Source: Symsagittifera roscoffensis | Lineage: Eukaryota; Xenacoelomorpha; Acoela; Convolutidae | Direction of reading: 5' to 3' | DNA: 64,000 nucleotides | Assembly (NCBI RefSeq): GCF_963678635.1 | Contig: NC_087063.1 | Span: 33,478,682 to 33,542,681 of the forward strand | Shown here: positions 13,195-25,310 of the stretch, piece after piece | How the letters are laid out: each line of letters starts with the position of its first letter | Position numbering within the stretch: the first letter of the stretch is position 1 | Notes under the pieces: generated by a model | Databases searched by the model: none | Told to the model about the DNA's origin: nothing | What the model saw: the letters and a program-made list of their open reading frames with translations, nothing else | Program-made: the position numbers and the translations under genes

Positions 13195-15060
13195 AAGTAT
13201 GAATTAAATAATTTATAAACTAATAAATTCAAAACAAACTAACCATTTCTTATTAAATGTTTTTTCTTTAGTCAGAAAACAAAAATAAAAACTACAAACT
13301 TTTTTATAAATTATAAACTTTTATTAACCAACCGCAATAAACGATACAGTAAATTTTCTTCTCCACAGTAGTAAATTCATCTTTAAATTCTTTTCCCCAA
13401 TGTAGTAAATCTAAATACATTGAAAATAATTTAAAAATTTCAATCCCCACAACGCAATAAATTTAAATATCTCAGTAGTAAGTCTATACAAATGCCAGCA
13501 GTACTAACTTTTTCAAGATAAAACTCAATCGCCCATGTCGAATTGTTTGAATTAATGATTTCAATTTAAACTTTCACTATTAACAACTCAAACTAGTAAT
13601 AACAAGTTTCCAACTTTCTTTTAACCCGGTTGGAAAGGAATTATATGAAAATCCCAACTAACCAACGCAGCTTATTAAACACTATAAACCACAAACTAAC
13701 AGCATGACTAAGAAAAGAAAACCCACGGTACCCAAACCGGATTAAACCATTTTAAAGAAACTGATAATTTATCCTTTTGAAGACTATTGTCTAAAAAAGA
13801 AAGTGTAAAACACCAAAAAGTCGAAAGACAAACCCTAACCAAACCATTTGATTTTTGAGAAAAGGACACAACCAAAACAACAAAAGGAAAAAACCAGCAA
13901 CAAACATGACATAAAAGGTTAACAAGACCCCATAAAACAGGACCCCATAAAAAACCAGCATGCAATCATACCCTCATTCCTCACGAACAGACGCTTTGTG
14001 ACACACTCCTTATTTTGGACAAGAGGTACTCAAGTGTGAGTAACTCTTTTAAAATAACTGAACTAAAATAAAAGTTTTTACGATAAAAACTAATAAAAAA
14101 TCATAACTAAAAGAAGAACTAACTAAACATTTATTTATGTAAATTATATAATGCAGTAATATAGACCATACACAATCACGAAGACGAGCATCAAGAAGCT
14201 AAGACGACCTCATCACACTCAATCCACAGAATGGCTGAACACAACCGATATGCCGCTCACAACCACAACTCAAAGGATTCGAAGTACGACTTGACTGCGA
14301 AGCAAAAGACTTCATTGAAACAGACCAATGACCACCTCGATGTTCAAGTATACATACAGATCCGAGTTACAAGGCATTCCCTCCAAACTCGAGCTTCACG
14401 CCATTCCCAAACAAGATCGAAACACAGTTCTCCACACCGATCAAGAACAGACGATCATAACAAACCATTTGGAAATCAGATTGATTTTGTTGACGGTCTC
14501 GCTCATCGTTGAATGACAAAACAACCTTTACGATTCCAGCTTCCTGGAGCTTTCACCTCCATGAACGGAATAGAAATAGTGCTCGCGAAATACAGACAAT
14601 CATCATCCATCCTCCATTACTGATAGAAGTCAAAAGAAAAACTCTGTAAACCCCGGATGGGTGGAACCAGATCCAAACTATATATTATTATTGGTTATAA
14701 TTTAGATATTTTTATCCCTATAAAATATTAAAGACTAACCAATCACACTCCATCAAACTAACAACTCACTCATTTATAAGTGCTGAAATTACTTGTAACT
14801 TTAGCACCAGAGCATTTTGAATTTAACTTACAACTTAGTTGCTTTCTCCAAGAGACCGACTCGTAACAAAACCAGTATACTTCAGATCTATTGAGACTAA
14901 GAGATATAAGAGTAAGATTAAGATAGGTATTAGACTAAGAAGTTTCACGAATCTATCCGGCCGAAAATAAGATAGCGTGACGAGCAGACAGTGTACCTTA
15001 TCTGAAATTTTTCTATGAGGTAGAACATCCATCCCAACTCACATTTAAGTTTATTATGTT
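13195..15060 (+). mobile_element. Non-coding 3' region, possible 3' LTR of the left retroelement
   Basis: After the last coding-like block there is about 1.9 kb of AT-rich sequence. A TATAAAATAT box is near 14717 and Ala/polyA-like runs occur near 13200-13340. An LTR would be expected here, but the matching 5' copy lies outside the window, so borders cannot be set. An open frame at 14231-14512 (93 codons, ATG start) has no recognisable features and overlaps another frame of similar length. Confidence 0.3.
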
Positions 15061-15098
15061 ATTACTGCTCCATAAACCTTAAAAGGCAGTCGGAACAG

Positions 15099-15115
15099 TC
15101 AGGGCTTCGCCCTGA
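15099..15115. other. Short GC-rich hairpin
   Basis: TCAGGGC-TTC-GCCCTGA forms a perfect 7-bp stem with a 3-base loop in an AT-rich setting. No U-tract follows it and no RNA gene is recognised around it. Confidence 0.5.
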
Positions 15116-15663
15116 TACGAGCAGTCTTGTTTCTCGTTTGTGTATGTTTTTGTATGTATAAGCTTTTGTATGAATATAGGTTTCGAAGTGTTTCGAAAAA
15201 AAAAGCTAGAAGCATAATTATAACTCAAATTTAATCTAAAATTGGTTTCGGATTGTCAAAATTTTCTAGAAACAATCAATAGTATACACAAACCTTTTCT
15301 TCCAAATTTAAAAGTTTTCGCGTGTACGCTTGTAATGCATGTTGGATGTTTTTAGTGATTGTGGTTTTTGCACATACATATATTCTTTTATAAGAAGATT
15401 GCGTTCTTTGAAATAAGTTTCAAATAAGTTTTTTTTTGAAATAAAAATGTTTGGGTGTGTGTATTATGACTTGTCACAGTAGTTGAACAATATACCAACC
15501 AGATACTACAAATAAACGCAATTATGTGAGTACGAATGAATTGCATGATGGATAATGTACAGGTACAATCGATTGTGTGTAGAGGTGAATTGGAAGTGTA
15601 ACTTTTTTGTATCAAATGAGCATACATTTGTTCGTTTTTTTCCTTAAATTTTGTGTAAAAAGT
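15116..15663. other. Non-coding AT-rich spacer
   Basis: TGTATG-like short runs and no convincing open frame. The open frame on the minus strand at 15388-15627 shows no domain. The CCTTAAATTTTGTGTAAAAAG directly before the foldback element partly recurs just after it (about 16920-16933). Confidence 0.5.
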
Positions 15664-16891
15664 ATCCCTAGTCGATCAAGGGAGGTTATCTTGCAAGATC
15701 TTGCAAGAATCTTGCAAGATTCTTTTAAAGAGGATGCATCTCTTTAAAAGATCTTGCAAGATTCTTGCAAGATCTTGCAAGATAACCTCCTTTAAAGATA
15801 ACCTTTTTTTGCAAGATCTTTAAAGATACAATTTTTTTGGGCAAAAACAGCTTTACACGCGAAGACAACCAAGTAGCGTTCGTGGAAGAAGGAAGCAATC
15901 TTAGCTACGCATACATACACACAGCCCGCTAGGCGGTTGCCCCCAGAAAGCTTCTTTTTTTAAAACTTTTTTTGTGATAGGCGGCTATCTTCAAGTTTTG
16001 ATCGACTGCTTATACCTTAATCTCTCAAAATAGGAATTTGAGAAGAAGTCGTTTGTGATGAAAGCTTCACTTTCCTAGAACATAGCCAATCGAAGATTGC
16101 AAAGGAGTAATGAACGCAAGTAAACATTAAAAAATAACACTGACGTTGTTGAAAAATCTCAACTTTCAAAACTCAAAGAAAACAATAGAAGCCCTTTAAG
16201 CTCTTTAAATTTCTTGAACAATTTATGATGGGCGCTTTTTTGATAACATGAACCCGACTTGAGAAAACTGGATCAATAAGTAAAGTTTTTATTCTCTGGA
16301 AATCTAAAATGTAAATTCAACTCTCAAAACTAGAAATCGATATTCGAAAAAACTAAATATCCCCGGTTTGAACTAATTAAAGCAATTCGTCACAAAAAAT
16401 TTTTGGCCAATAATCCTTCAATTTTCGCAAACCGGTAGCCGCAATAATTGCAAATAAATTAAAAAGATTTGATTGGTTGATACTTTTAATCTCATTGAAT
16501 AAATTAACAACAAATATGCGACTACTTTTTAACGCATGATTTTTGTCTAATTTTATTCGTTAAGCATTTATTTGAAGTGATGCAATTAAATTTTTGAGAT
16601 CAATTCGAAAAAGTTTTGGATTCTCGTTCTAGAAACAATTTTTTTGATCTTACACCTAATTTCTGTTATTTGTTTTGTGTTTTTCGACAGAAATTTTGGG
16701 ATGGTTATCTTGCAAGATTCTTGCAAGATTCTAGCAAGATAGCCTCCCTCTTTCAAGATTCTTGCAAGATAACCTCCATCTTGCAAGATCTTGCAAGATA
16801 ACCTCCATCTTGCAAGATCTTGCAAGATAACCCTCTTTTGCAAGAATCTTGGAAGATCTTGCAAGATAACCTCCCTTGATCGACTAGGGAT
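15664..16891. mobile_element. Foldback/MITE-like element with CTTGCAAGAT-repeat arms
   Basis: The two ends are inverted repeats: ATCCCTAGTCGATCAAGGGA at 15664 and its reverse complement ending at 16891. Both continue inward as GGTTATCTTGCAAGATCTT and then arrays of CTTGCAAGAT-type decamers (left arm to about 15830, right arm from about 16699). The decamer is itself palindromic around TTGCAA. The left arm also holds a near-palindrome around ATGCAT (about 15723-15751). The internal ~870 bp has no open frame resembling a transposase, so this is non-autonomous. No clear target-site duplication was identified; flanks offer only 2-3 matching bases. Confidence 0.75.
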
Positions 16892-17537
16892 GTATGTAAA
16901 AGTTTGTTTTTCTGTTTAAAGTTATGTGTAAAAAGCATGCATGTAGGTGTATGCTAGTTTATGTACATCTGCATGGATGTGTCTCTGCTTGATTTCCTTC
17001 CTAGTTACCGTGTGTATGTTTGAAGTGTGGTTAGTTTGTTATTAAGTGATGTTGGTTTAATATCAAAGTTGAGGTGTATTATTAAAAACAAGTTTTCAAT
17101 GATGTTTATAGTTTTTTTTGTAAGTAAGTGTGTATTTAGATATAGGGGGTTGTCTCCATGTATAGCTGTTTCGAAGCAGTAAAAAGTTTTTAGCTAAAAC
17201 TGAAAACCACACTTAATCTCAAATTCACTCTAACTTTTATTTCTGATTTGTCTAAATTATTCTACAATTCTTCGTCAGGTTTTTTGATATTCCTTATATG
17301 TTTTTCCGGTGTGTATATGATCTATTTAATTGTTTTAATGTAGATGAACGATGATTGTGTACAAATTATGCATTCGTGTAATTGTGAAGTTAAGCATGGG
17401 TGTACAAATGTGCCCACCAAAATATTATCATTTATGTAACCATAGCCAAAATTCTAAACAAGAGTATAATTCATTTATTTTTCAGCTAGTTCTTCTGAAA
17501 TTATTTGCCAATGTTTCCATGACCTTCAAATCGATAA
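16892..17537. other. Non-coding spacer
   Basis: AT-rich sequence with TGTGTATG-type runs. No supported gene; the 70-codon open frame at 17351-17563 runs into the next foldback element. Confidence 0.5.
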
Positions 17538-17725
17538 GTACACTCAAAAAAATGTTAAGGTAAAATTACCCTAAATGAGTTAAGGTTAAAAAAAATTAAG
17601 GTAAAATTTACCCTAACATTACCTTAACTTTACCTTAAAATATTGTTAGGGTAAAATTTACCTTAACTGATTTAGGGTAATTTACCTTAACTCAACCTTA
17701 ATTTTACTAAAAATATTTAGGAATG
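17538..17725. mobile_element. Small foldback element built of TTAAGGTAAA/TTTACCTTAA repeats
   Basis: Multiple copies of TTAAGGTAAA and its complement TTTACCTTAA are arranged as two inverted arms around about 17625-17645. The left arm reads GTTAAGGTAAAATTACCC and the right arm reads GGGTAATTTACCTTAAC on the same strand. No coding capacity. The form fits a MITE/foldback repeat. Confidence 0.65.
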
Positions 17726-17852
17726 CATTTAACTAAACAGGAATAAGGTATTTTGAGATAAACATTGGATCTCGTAGCCCACCTATCAAATTTTCAGTTC
17801 AACCATATAATTGATAAAGTTTTTTTAAGTATATTTGTATGGATGTATTTTT

Positions 17853-19373
17853 GTATGTATGTATGTATGTATGTATGTATGTATGTATGTATGTATGTAT
17901 GTATGTATGTATGTATGTATGTATGTATGTATGTATGTATGTATGTATGTATGTATGTATGTATGTATGTATGTATGTATGTATGTATGTATGTATGTAT
18001 GTATGTATGTATGTATGTATGTATGTATGTATGTATGTATGTATGTATGTATGTATGTATGTATGTATGTATGTATGTATGTATGTATGTATGTATGTAT
18101 GTATGTATGTATGTATGTATGTATGTATGTATGTATGTATGTATGTATGTATGTATGTATGTATGTATGTATGTATGTATGTATGTATGTATGTATGTAT
18201 GTATGTATGTATGTATGTATGTATGTATGTATGTATGTATGTATGTATGTATGTATGTATGTATGTATGTATGTATGTATGTATGTATGTATGTATGTAT
18301 GTATGTATGTATGTATGTATGTATGTATGTATGTATGTATGTATGTATGTATGTATGTATGTATGTATGTATGTATGTATGTATGTATGTATGTATGTAT
18401 GTATGTATGTATGTATGTATGTATGTATGTATGTATGTATGTATGTATGTATGTATGTATGTATGTATGTATGTATGTATGTATGTATGTATGTATGTAT
18501 GTATGTATGTATGTATGTATGTATGTATGTATGTATGTATGTATGTATGTATGTATGTATGTATGTATGTATGTATGTATGTATGTATGTATGTATGTAT
18601 GTATGTATGTATGTATGTATGTATGTATGTATGTATGTATGTATGTATGTATGTATGTATGTATGTATGTATGTATGTATGTATGTATGTATGTATGTAT
18701 GTATGTATGTATGTATGTATGTATGTATGTATGTATGTATGTATGTATGTATGTATGTATGTATGTATGTATGTATGTATGTATGTATGTATGTATGTAT
18801 GTATGTATGTATGTATGTATGTATGTATGTATGTATGTATGTATGTATGTATGTATGTATGTATGTATGTATGTATGTATGTATGTATGTATGTATGTAT
18901 GTATGTATGTATGTATGTATGTATGTATGTATGTATGTATGTATGTATGTATGTATGTATGTATGTATGTATGTATGTATGTATGTATGTATGTATGTAT
19001 GTATGTATGTATGTATGTATGTATGTATGTATTTATGTATGTATGTATGTATGTATGTATGTATGTATGTATGTATGTATGTATGTATGTATGTATGTAT
19101 GTATGTATGTATGTATGTATGTATGTATGTATGTATGTATGTATGTATGTATGTATGTATGTATGTATGTATGTATGTATGTATGTAGGTATGTATGTAT
19201 GTATGTATGTATGTATGTATGTATGTATGTATGTATGTATGTATGTATGTATGTATGTATGTATGTATGTATGTATGTATGTATGTATGTATGTATGTAT
19301 GTATGTATGTATGTATGTATGTATGTATGTATGTTTGTATGTATGTATGTATGTATGTATGTATGTATGTATG
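17853..19373. repeat. Giant (GTAT)n microsatellite, about 380 units
   Basis: About 1,520 bp of uninterrupted tetranucleotide GTAT. Only three single-base interruptions are seen, near 19033 (G to T), 19188 (T to G) and 19335 (A to T), all in the last 340 bases. Every frame is open on both strands because the 12-base superperiod lacks stop codons (Met-Tyr-Val-Cys one way, Ile-His-Thr-Tyr the other). The length may not be exact in any assembly. Confidence 0.98.
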
Positions 19374-20560
19374 CTGTTCGAAATTTGCTCTCGGTTATTT
19401 CTTGTTTTCATGCAACTTTGATGTGTGCAAGAAGGTTAAATTTAGGTGCGCACTTTTTGTGTTTGCCTACCCCAAAAAAATTGAAATTTTTTTTACAAAA
19501 TTCTTTCAGGGATGAAATTATAAAGAAAAAAAATATCGCACTGGTTGATACGTATTCAGTACTGTTATAGAAGTGTGTTAACAGCAATATTTCTGGATGA
19601 AACAATTCATAAGGTCAAATTGAGGGCCTGATTTAGCATGAAATATTGCTTCAAAAAATGTTCTGCCTTTCATATCAAAAAAACTCAATCGTTGGAACTT
19701 CAAATTTTAATCGGATATTTCTTGTTTTCATGCAGCATTGATGTGTGCAAGAAATTTAAATTTCCTAAACTACTTGACAAACGGCCAAATTTGAAAATTA
19801 TCTAAATAAAAAAAAATCGAAATTGCAGAGCTAGTTTTGCTTTGTTGAGAAACATTTATTGTGCGTTTGTCTGTCGATATCGTTTTCTAGTGAGCAGTTT
19901 TTTTCTCACAGTCTGGTGCATTCCAATTAATTTTCGTTTTTTTTAGCAATTTCCAATTAATGGATTTTTAAAAGTTTTGAGCTATTGTAGTAATGAATAA
20001 AAAAAAATAGATCGTTTTTGAACACTCTGTTTGTGATATGTGTATATTAGATAAACAACAATGCGGTTTGAACAGCTGTTCGAATTCTGCTCTCAGTTAT
20101 TTCTTGTTTTCATGCAACAATGATGTGTGCAAAAAATTTAAATTTCCTAAACTACTTGACAAATAGCCAAATTTGAAAATTATCTAAATAAAAAAAAATC
20201 GAAATTACAGAGCTAGTTTTGCTTTGTTGAGAAACATTTATAGTGCTTTTGTCTGTCGATATAGTTTTCTAGTGAGCAACTTTTTTCTCATGGTCTGGTG
20301 CGTTCCAATTAATTTTCGTTTTTTTTAGCAATTTCCATTTAATGGATTTTTAAAAGTTTTGAGCTATTGTAGTAATGAATAAAAAAAAATAGATCGTTTT
20401 TGAACACTCTGTTTGTGATATGTGTATATTAGATAAACAACAATGCGGTTTGAACAGCTGTTCGAATTCTGCTCTCAGTTATTTCTTGTTTTCATGCAAC
20501 TTTGATGTGTACAAGAAGGTTAAATTTCCTAAACTAATTAAGAAATGACCAAATTTGAAA
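19374..20560. repeat. ~382-bp tandem repeat block
   Basis: The phrase TTTCTTGTTTTCATGCA recurs near 19396, 19717, 20100 and 20482. The last two intervals are about 383 and 382 bp and the intervening units are nearly identical. Units contain ATTCTGCTCTCAGTTATTTC and a TTAGATAAACAACAATGCGG end. No coding frame is conserved between copies. Confidence 0.8.
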
Positions 20561-23500
20561 ACTATCAAAATAAAAAAATCGAAATTTAAAAAACAAACAG
20601 TCAAATCGACATGCCGCTTTAGGTGCGCACTTTTTGTGTTTGTCTACCCCAAAAAAAATTAATTTTTTTTTACAAAAGTCTTTCAGGGATGAAAATATCC
20701 AGAAAAAAATATCGCAACTGGTTGATACGTATTCAGTTCTGTTATAGAAGTGTTAACAGCAATTTTTTTGGATGAAACAATTCATAATGTCAGTTTGAGG
20801 GCCTGATTTAGCATGAAATATCGCTTCAAAAATTGTTCTGCCTTTCATATTAAAAAAAACAATCATTAGAATTTCAAAAGGGCTAATTTTGATATCCAGT
20901 ACGTTGCTAATCTCAGCGTGATTGCGAAGACTTTAATTGAAAAAAAACTGTCGCAGGTTTTGTATCATAGAGTTGTGAAAACAATTTTCAATTTTTTTTG
21001 CCATTGACAGAAAATTATTAGAGCTAGATTTCGGTATATAATACACTCCTATTCCGAAGGAAATGTGACAATATGGTTTTTTTAAGTAAAAAATTACTTC
21101 TTTTCGGGCTTCCGGCTCGCTCCAAAAATTGGCTTCAATTTTATCATTTTGAAGCTGTTGGCTTCCAAAAATTGGCTTCAATTTTACTCTGATGACATTT
21201 GATATCTGTTAATAGATGTCGGAGTAGCAGTAGGAGAGCTTAAATTTGATACAAAAAACGTGTCTAAAATCGAAGTGCTTGGGACGATATACGTTTTTTA
21301 AGAAGAAAAAATAATCGGGCTTCCGGCTCGCTCCAAAGATTGGCTTCATCTTTATTTTTACTCTGATGATTTTTGGTATCTGTTGATAGGTATCGGAGTA
21401 GCATTAGTAGAGCTTAAGTTTGATATAAAAAACGTTTCTAAATTCGAGGTGCTTGTGACGATAAAATTTTTTTTATAAAAAAAAATTCGGGCTTCAGGCT
21501 CTCTCCTAAGATTGACTTCAAATGTACGTTTTAGGTTATTTTTTTGCTCTTGTCCTGTTATTTCAACGAAATTTGTTTTGCGACTCTCAAGTTGTTGAAT
21601 TTTTCAGATATTCAATTGGAGCGTTTACAATCCTTAAAACGTCGTGTTAGTTTCGATATAGTTTTCAAGTGTCGATAATTTTCATCGATAAATTCTTCAA
21701 ATTGTGCCATAATTTTCTTGTTTTTATACAACTCTGGTGCAGTTGAGACCGTAAGATTTTTAAAGCTCTTTGATCGTTAAGAAGGTAGTGATTTAAATTG
21801 CAGAATGGTTAGTTGGGCGAGGTATAACCCGATTTCCAGGTTTCTATGAAGTTCATAGCAAGTGATATCATTTTTTCATAATTTTTCGGTTGAAAGAGTC
21901 TATTTCATTGCTAAAATATATTATCTTACTCGTCATTTCAGTTACAGATTATAGTTCGATGCATGGAAGTTATCGAAAGATGAAAAAAAATCAAGGTTTT
22001 CAAAAAACAGTCAATTCGTGACGCCGCTTTGTGTGTGCACTTTTTGTGTTTGCCTACCCCCAAAAAAATTGAGAGTTTATTACAAAAAATTTTCACTGCT
22101 GAAACTATCCAGGACACTGATTTGGCAAGTGATTATTTCAATTTCAGTGCTGTTAGAGAAGTCCGTTAACAGCAATATTTCTGGATGAAAAAATTGAAAA
22201 GGTCTGTTTGGGGGGCCTGATCTGGCCTAAAATATTGCTTCAAAAATCTTCTGCCCTATATATGAAAAAGTACTGAGTATTTTCTCTGCTGTGTTTTTGC
22301 AATGGTTAGAAATTTTTAGAAGGGCTAAATTTTATTGTGTTACATTATTAAACTCAGGGTGGTTGTGAAACTATTATTTTTTTTAAAAAAATCACAATTT
22401 TTCAAAATCCTTGCTTAATCCAGGTTTTGTGCCATAGAGTTGTGACAACCTATTGGTTTTCAAATCAGGTTTTGCCATGACAGATGAATGAAAGAGCTTA
22501 ATGTTGGTATATTATAGGCTCCTAAAATCGAAGGGAATGTGACGATATGTTTTTTTAATGAAAATTTTTCTTTTTTTCGGGCTTCGGTCTCGCTCCAAAT
22601 CTTGGCTTAAATTTTTTACCTTTTCTTCTCAATACTATTGCAATCTGTTTAAAGCTATTGCAAGAACAACAACAGAGCCTAGTTTTGATATAAAAAATCT
22701 CTCTAAATTTCGAATAAATGTGACGATATAATTTTTTTAATTAAAAAAAATTATTCCGGCTTCCGGCTCGCTCCAAAGATTGGCTTCAATTTTAATGTTA
22801 TATTAGTGATTTTTGTAATAAGTTAAAAGCTATCGGAGATACAATAGTGGAAATTAATTTTGTTATATAAAACGAGCGCAAAATCGAAGTGATTGTGACG
22901 ATATAAATTATTGAATTTAAAAAAAAAAAAAACTTTTTTCGGGCTTCATGCTCTCTCCTAAGATTGGCTTCAATTGTTTATCTTAGGTTATTTTTGTGCT
23001 CTTGCCCGGTTCCTAATTTCTAAGACACTTTTACTGCTCGTCTCGTGCTGTTAATTTTTATAAACTTCAAATTGAAGAGTTTAAAATCCTCAAAACGGCG
23101 TGTTAATTTCGATATTGTTTTCTAGTGTTGATAATTTTCATCGATATTTTCTTTAAATTATGCCATAATTTTCTTGTTTTTATACAACTCTGATACAATT
23201 GAGACAGTAACATCTCCTAAACTTTTTGATTGTTAGCAGGGTAATGATTGAAGTTGCAGAATGGTTAGTTGGGCGAGGTACAAACCGATTTTTCAGGTTT
23301 TTTTTAAATGTTTATTGCAAGATGTATCATTTTTTCAGAATTTTACGGTTGAAATAGTCTATTCTGTCGCTGAACTATATTATTTCACTCGTAATTCTAG
23401 TTAAAAAACTTAATTCGATGCATGAAAATTACCAAAATTAAAAAAAAATCAAAGTTTTTAAAAACTGTCATTTCGACTTGCTGCTTTGGGTGTTCACTTT

Positions 23501-25300
23501 TTATGTTTGCCTACCCTAAAAAAAATTTTACGGTTTTTCTTACAAAAATCTTTCAGGGATGAGATATCCAGAAAAAAATGTCGCAACTGGTTGATACGCA
23601 TTCAGTTTTGTTATAGATGTGCGTTAACAGCTATATTTCTGGATGAAAAAGACAATAAGGTCAGTTTGGGGGACCGTATTTGGCCTCAAATATCGCTTCG
23701 AAAAATATTCTGCACCTTTTGTTATAAAGTATTCAGTATTTTTTCTGCAATTCGTTGCAATCGTTAGAACTGCAACAGGCCTGATTTTTGATGTATAATA
23801 CGTTTCTAAACTCAGCGTGGTTATGAAGATATTAGTTTTAAAAAAAAAAACCCAATTTTTTCAAAATCCCTGCTTGGCACAGGTTTTGTGTCATAGAAAT
23901 GTTAAAAAATATTAATTTTCAAATTTTTTTTTTGCCATCAACAGATGAATAACAGAGCTTAATTTTGATATATAATACGCTCCTAAATTCGAAGAGAAGG
24001 TAACGATATGATTTTTTAAAATAAAATGTTACTTTTTTTCGGGCTTCGGGCTCGCTCTAAAGATTGGCCTAAATTTTCATTTTTTCTTAATATTTTTTGC
24101 AATCTGTTTATAGCAATCGCAAGAACAACAATAGAGCCCAATTTTGATATATAAAATGTTTCTTTCTTCGAAGTGAATGTGACGATATATTTTTTTTAGT
24201 AAAAAATACCATTTTTTCGGGCTTTTGCTCGCTCCTAAGATTAGCTTAAAATTTTGTTTTATATTATTATTTTTTGCTATCTGTTTAAAGCATTCGCAAG
24301 ACCAATAACAGAGCTGAATTTTGATATACAAAACGTTTCTAAATTCGTCGTGAATGTGACGATATATTTTTTTTAGTAAAAAAAAAAACACCTTTTTTCG
24401 GGCTTCTAAGATTGGCTAAAATTTTTGTTTTACAATGTTTTTTTTTGATATCTATTTATAGCTTTTGGAAGTACCATAACAGAGCTTCCTTTTGATATAT
24501 AAAACGTTCCGTAATTCGAAGTGAGTGTGACGATATAAGTTTTTTAGTTAAAAAAAATACCTTTTTTCGGGCTTCAGGCTCGCTCCTAATATTAGCTTAA
24601 ATTTTTGTTTTAAATTATTATTTTTTGCTATCTGCTTATAGCTTTCGGAAGACCAATAACAGAGCTGAATTTTGATATATAAAACGTTTCTAAATTCGAC
24701 GTGAATGGGACGATATATTTTTTTTAGTAAAAAAAAACACCTTTTTTCGGGCTTTTGGCTCGCTCCTAAGATTGGCTAAAATTTTAGTTTTATAATGTTT
24801 TTTTCTATATCTATTTATAGCTTTCGAAAGTACCATAACAGAGCTTCATTAAGATGTATAAAACGTTCCGTAATTCAAAGTGAGTGTGACGATATAATTT
24901 TTTTTGTTAAAAAAATACCTTTTTTCGGGCTTCTGGCTCGCTCCTAAAATTGGCTAACATTTTGGTTTTACAATGTTTTTTTTAATATCTAATTATAGCT
25001 TTCGGAAGTACCATAACAGAGCTTCATTTTGATGTATAAAACGTTCCGTAATTCGAAGTGAGTGTGACGATATAATTTTTTTAAAGTAAAAAAACCCTTT
25101 TTTTCGGGCTTCAGGCTTGCTCCTAAGATTGGCTTAAATTTTTGATTCAACTTAAATTTCTTTGCAATCTGTTTAAAGCTATGGTCATAACAGTAATAGA
25201 GCTTCCTTTTGGTATACGAAACAACCCATATTTCGATGTGGTTGTCGCGATATGTTTTTACAAGTAAAAACAAAAAACATTTTTGGGGCTCCTGGGTCCA
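20561..25300. repeat. Higher-order satellite with nested ~179-bp units
   Basis: A long unit marked by CACTTTTTGTGTTTGCCTAC-like sequence starts near 20629, 22038 and 23495 (earlier relative at 19451), spacing about 1.4-1.5 kb. Each unit also carries TCTTGTTTTTATACAACTCT-like and TCTTTCAGGGATGA-like markers at similar offsets. Inside each unit a short module with CGGGCTTCNGGCTCGCTCC recurs: three copies in the first (21105, 21316, 21488), three in the second (22578, 22756, 22940) and seven in the third (24040, 24218, 24399, 24568, 24748, 24926, 25105). No gene is supported. Confidence 0.8.
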
Positions 25301-25310
25301 TCAGCTAGCC

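Noticed and set aside
14231-14516. Two overlapping open frames of 93 and 62 codons
   Set aside because: No domain, overlapping frames, and location in possible LTR sequence; not strong enough to call a gene.
15099-15115. Intrinsic terminator or tRNA arm at the GC-rich hairpin
   Set aside because: No T-tract follows and no cloverleaf can be drawn around it.
17765-19570. Very long open frames of Met-Tyr-Val-Cys or Ile-His-Thr-Tyr repeats on both strands
   Set aside because: They are translations of the (GTAT)n microsatellite; all six frames are open because the repeat has no stop codon.
24077-25273. Minus-strand open frames with repeated KQIAK-type peptides
   Set aside because: They follow the ~179-bp satellite modules and disappear in neighbouring units.
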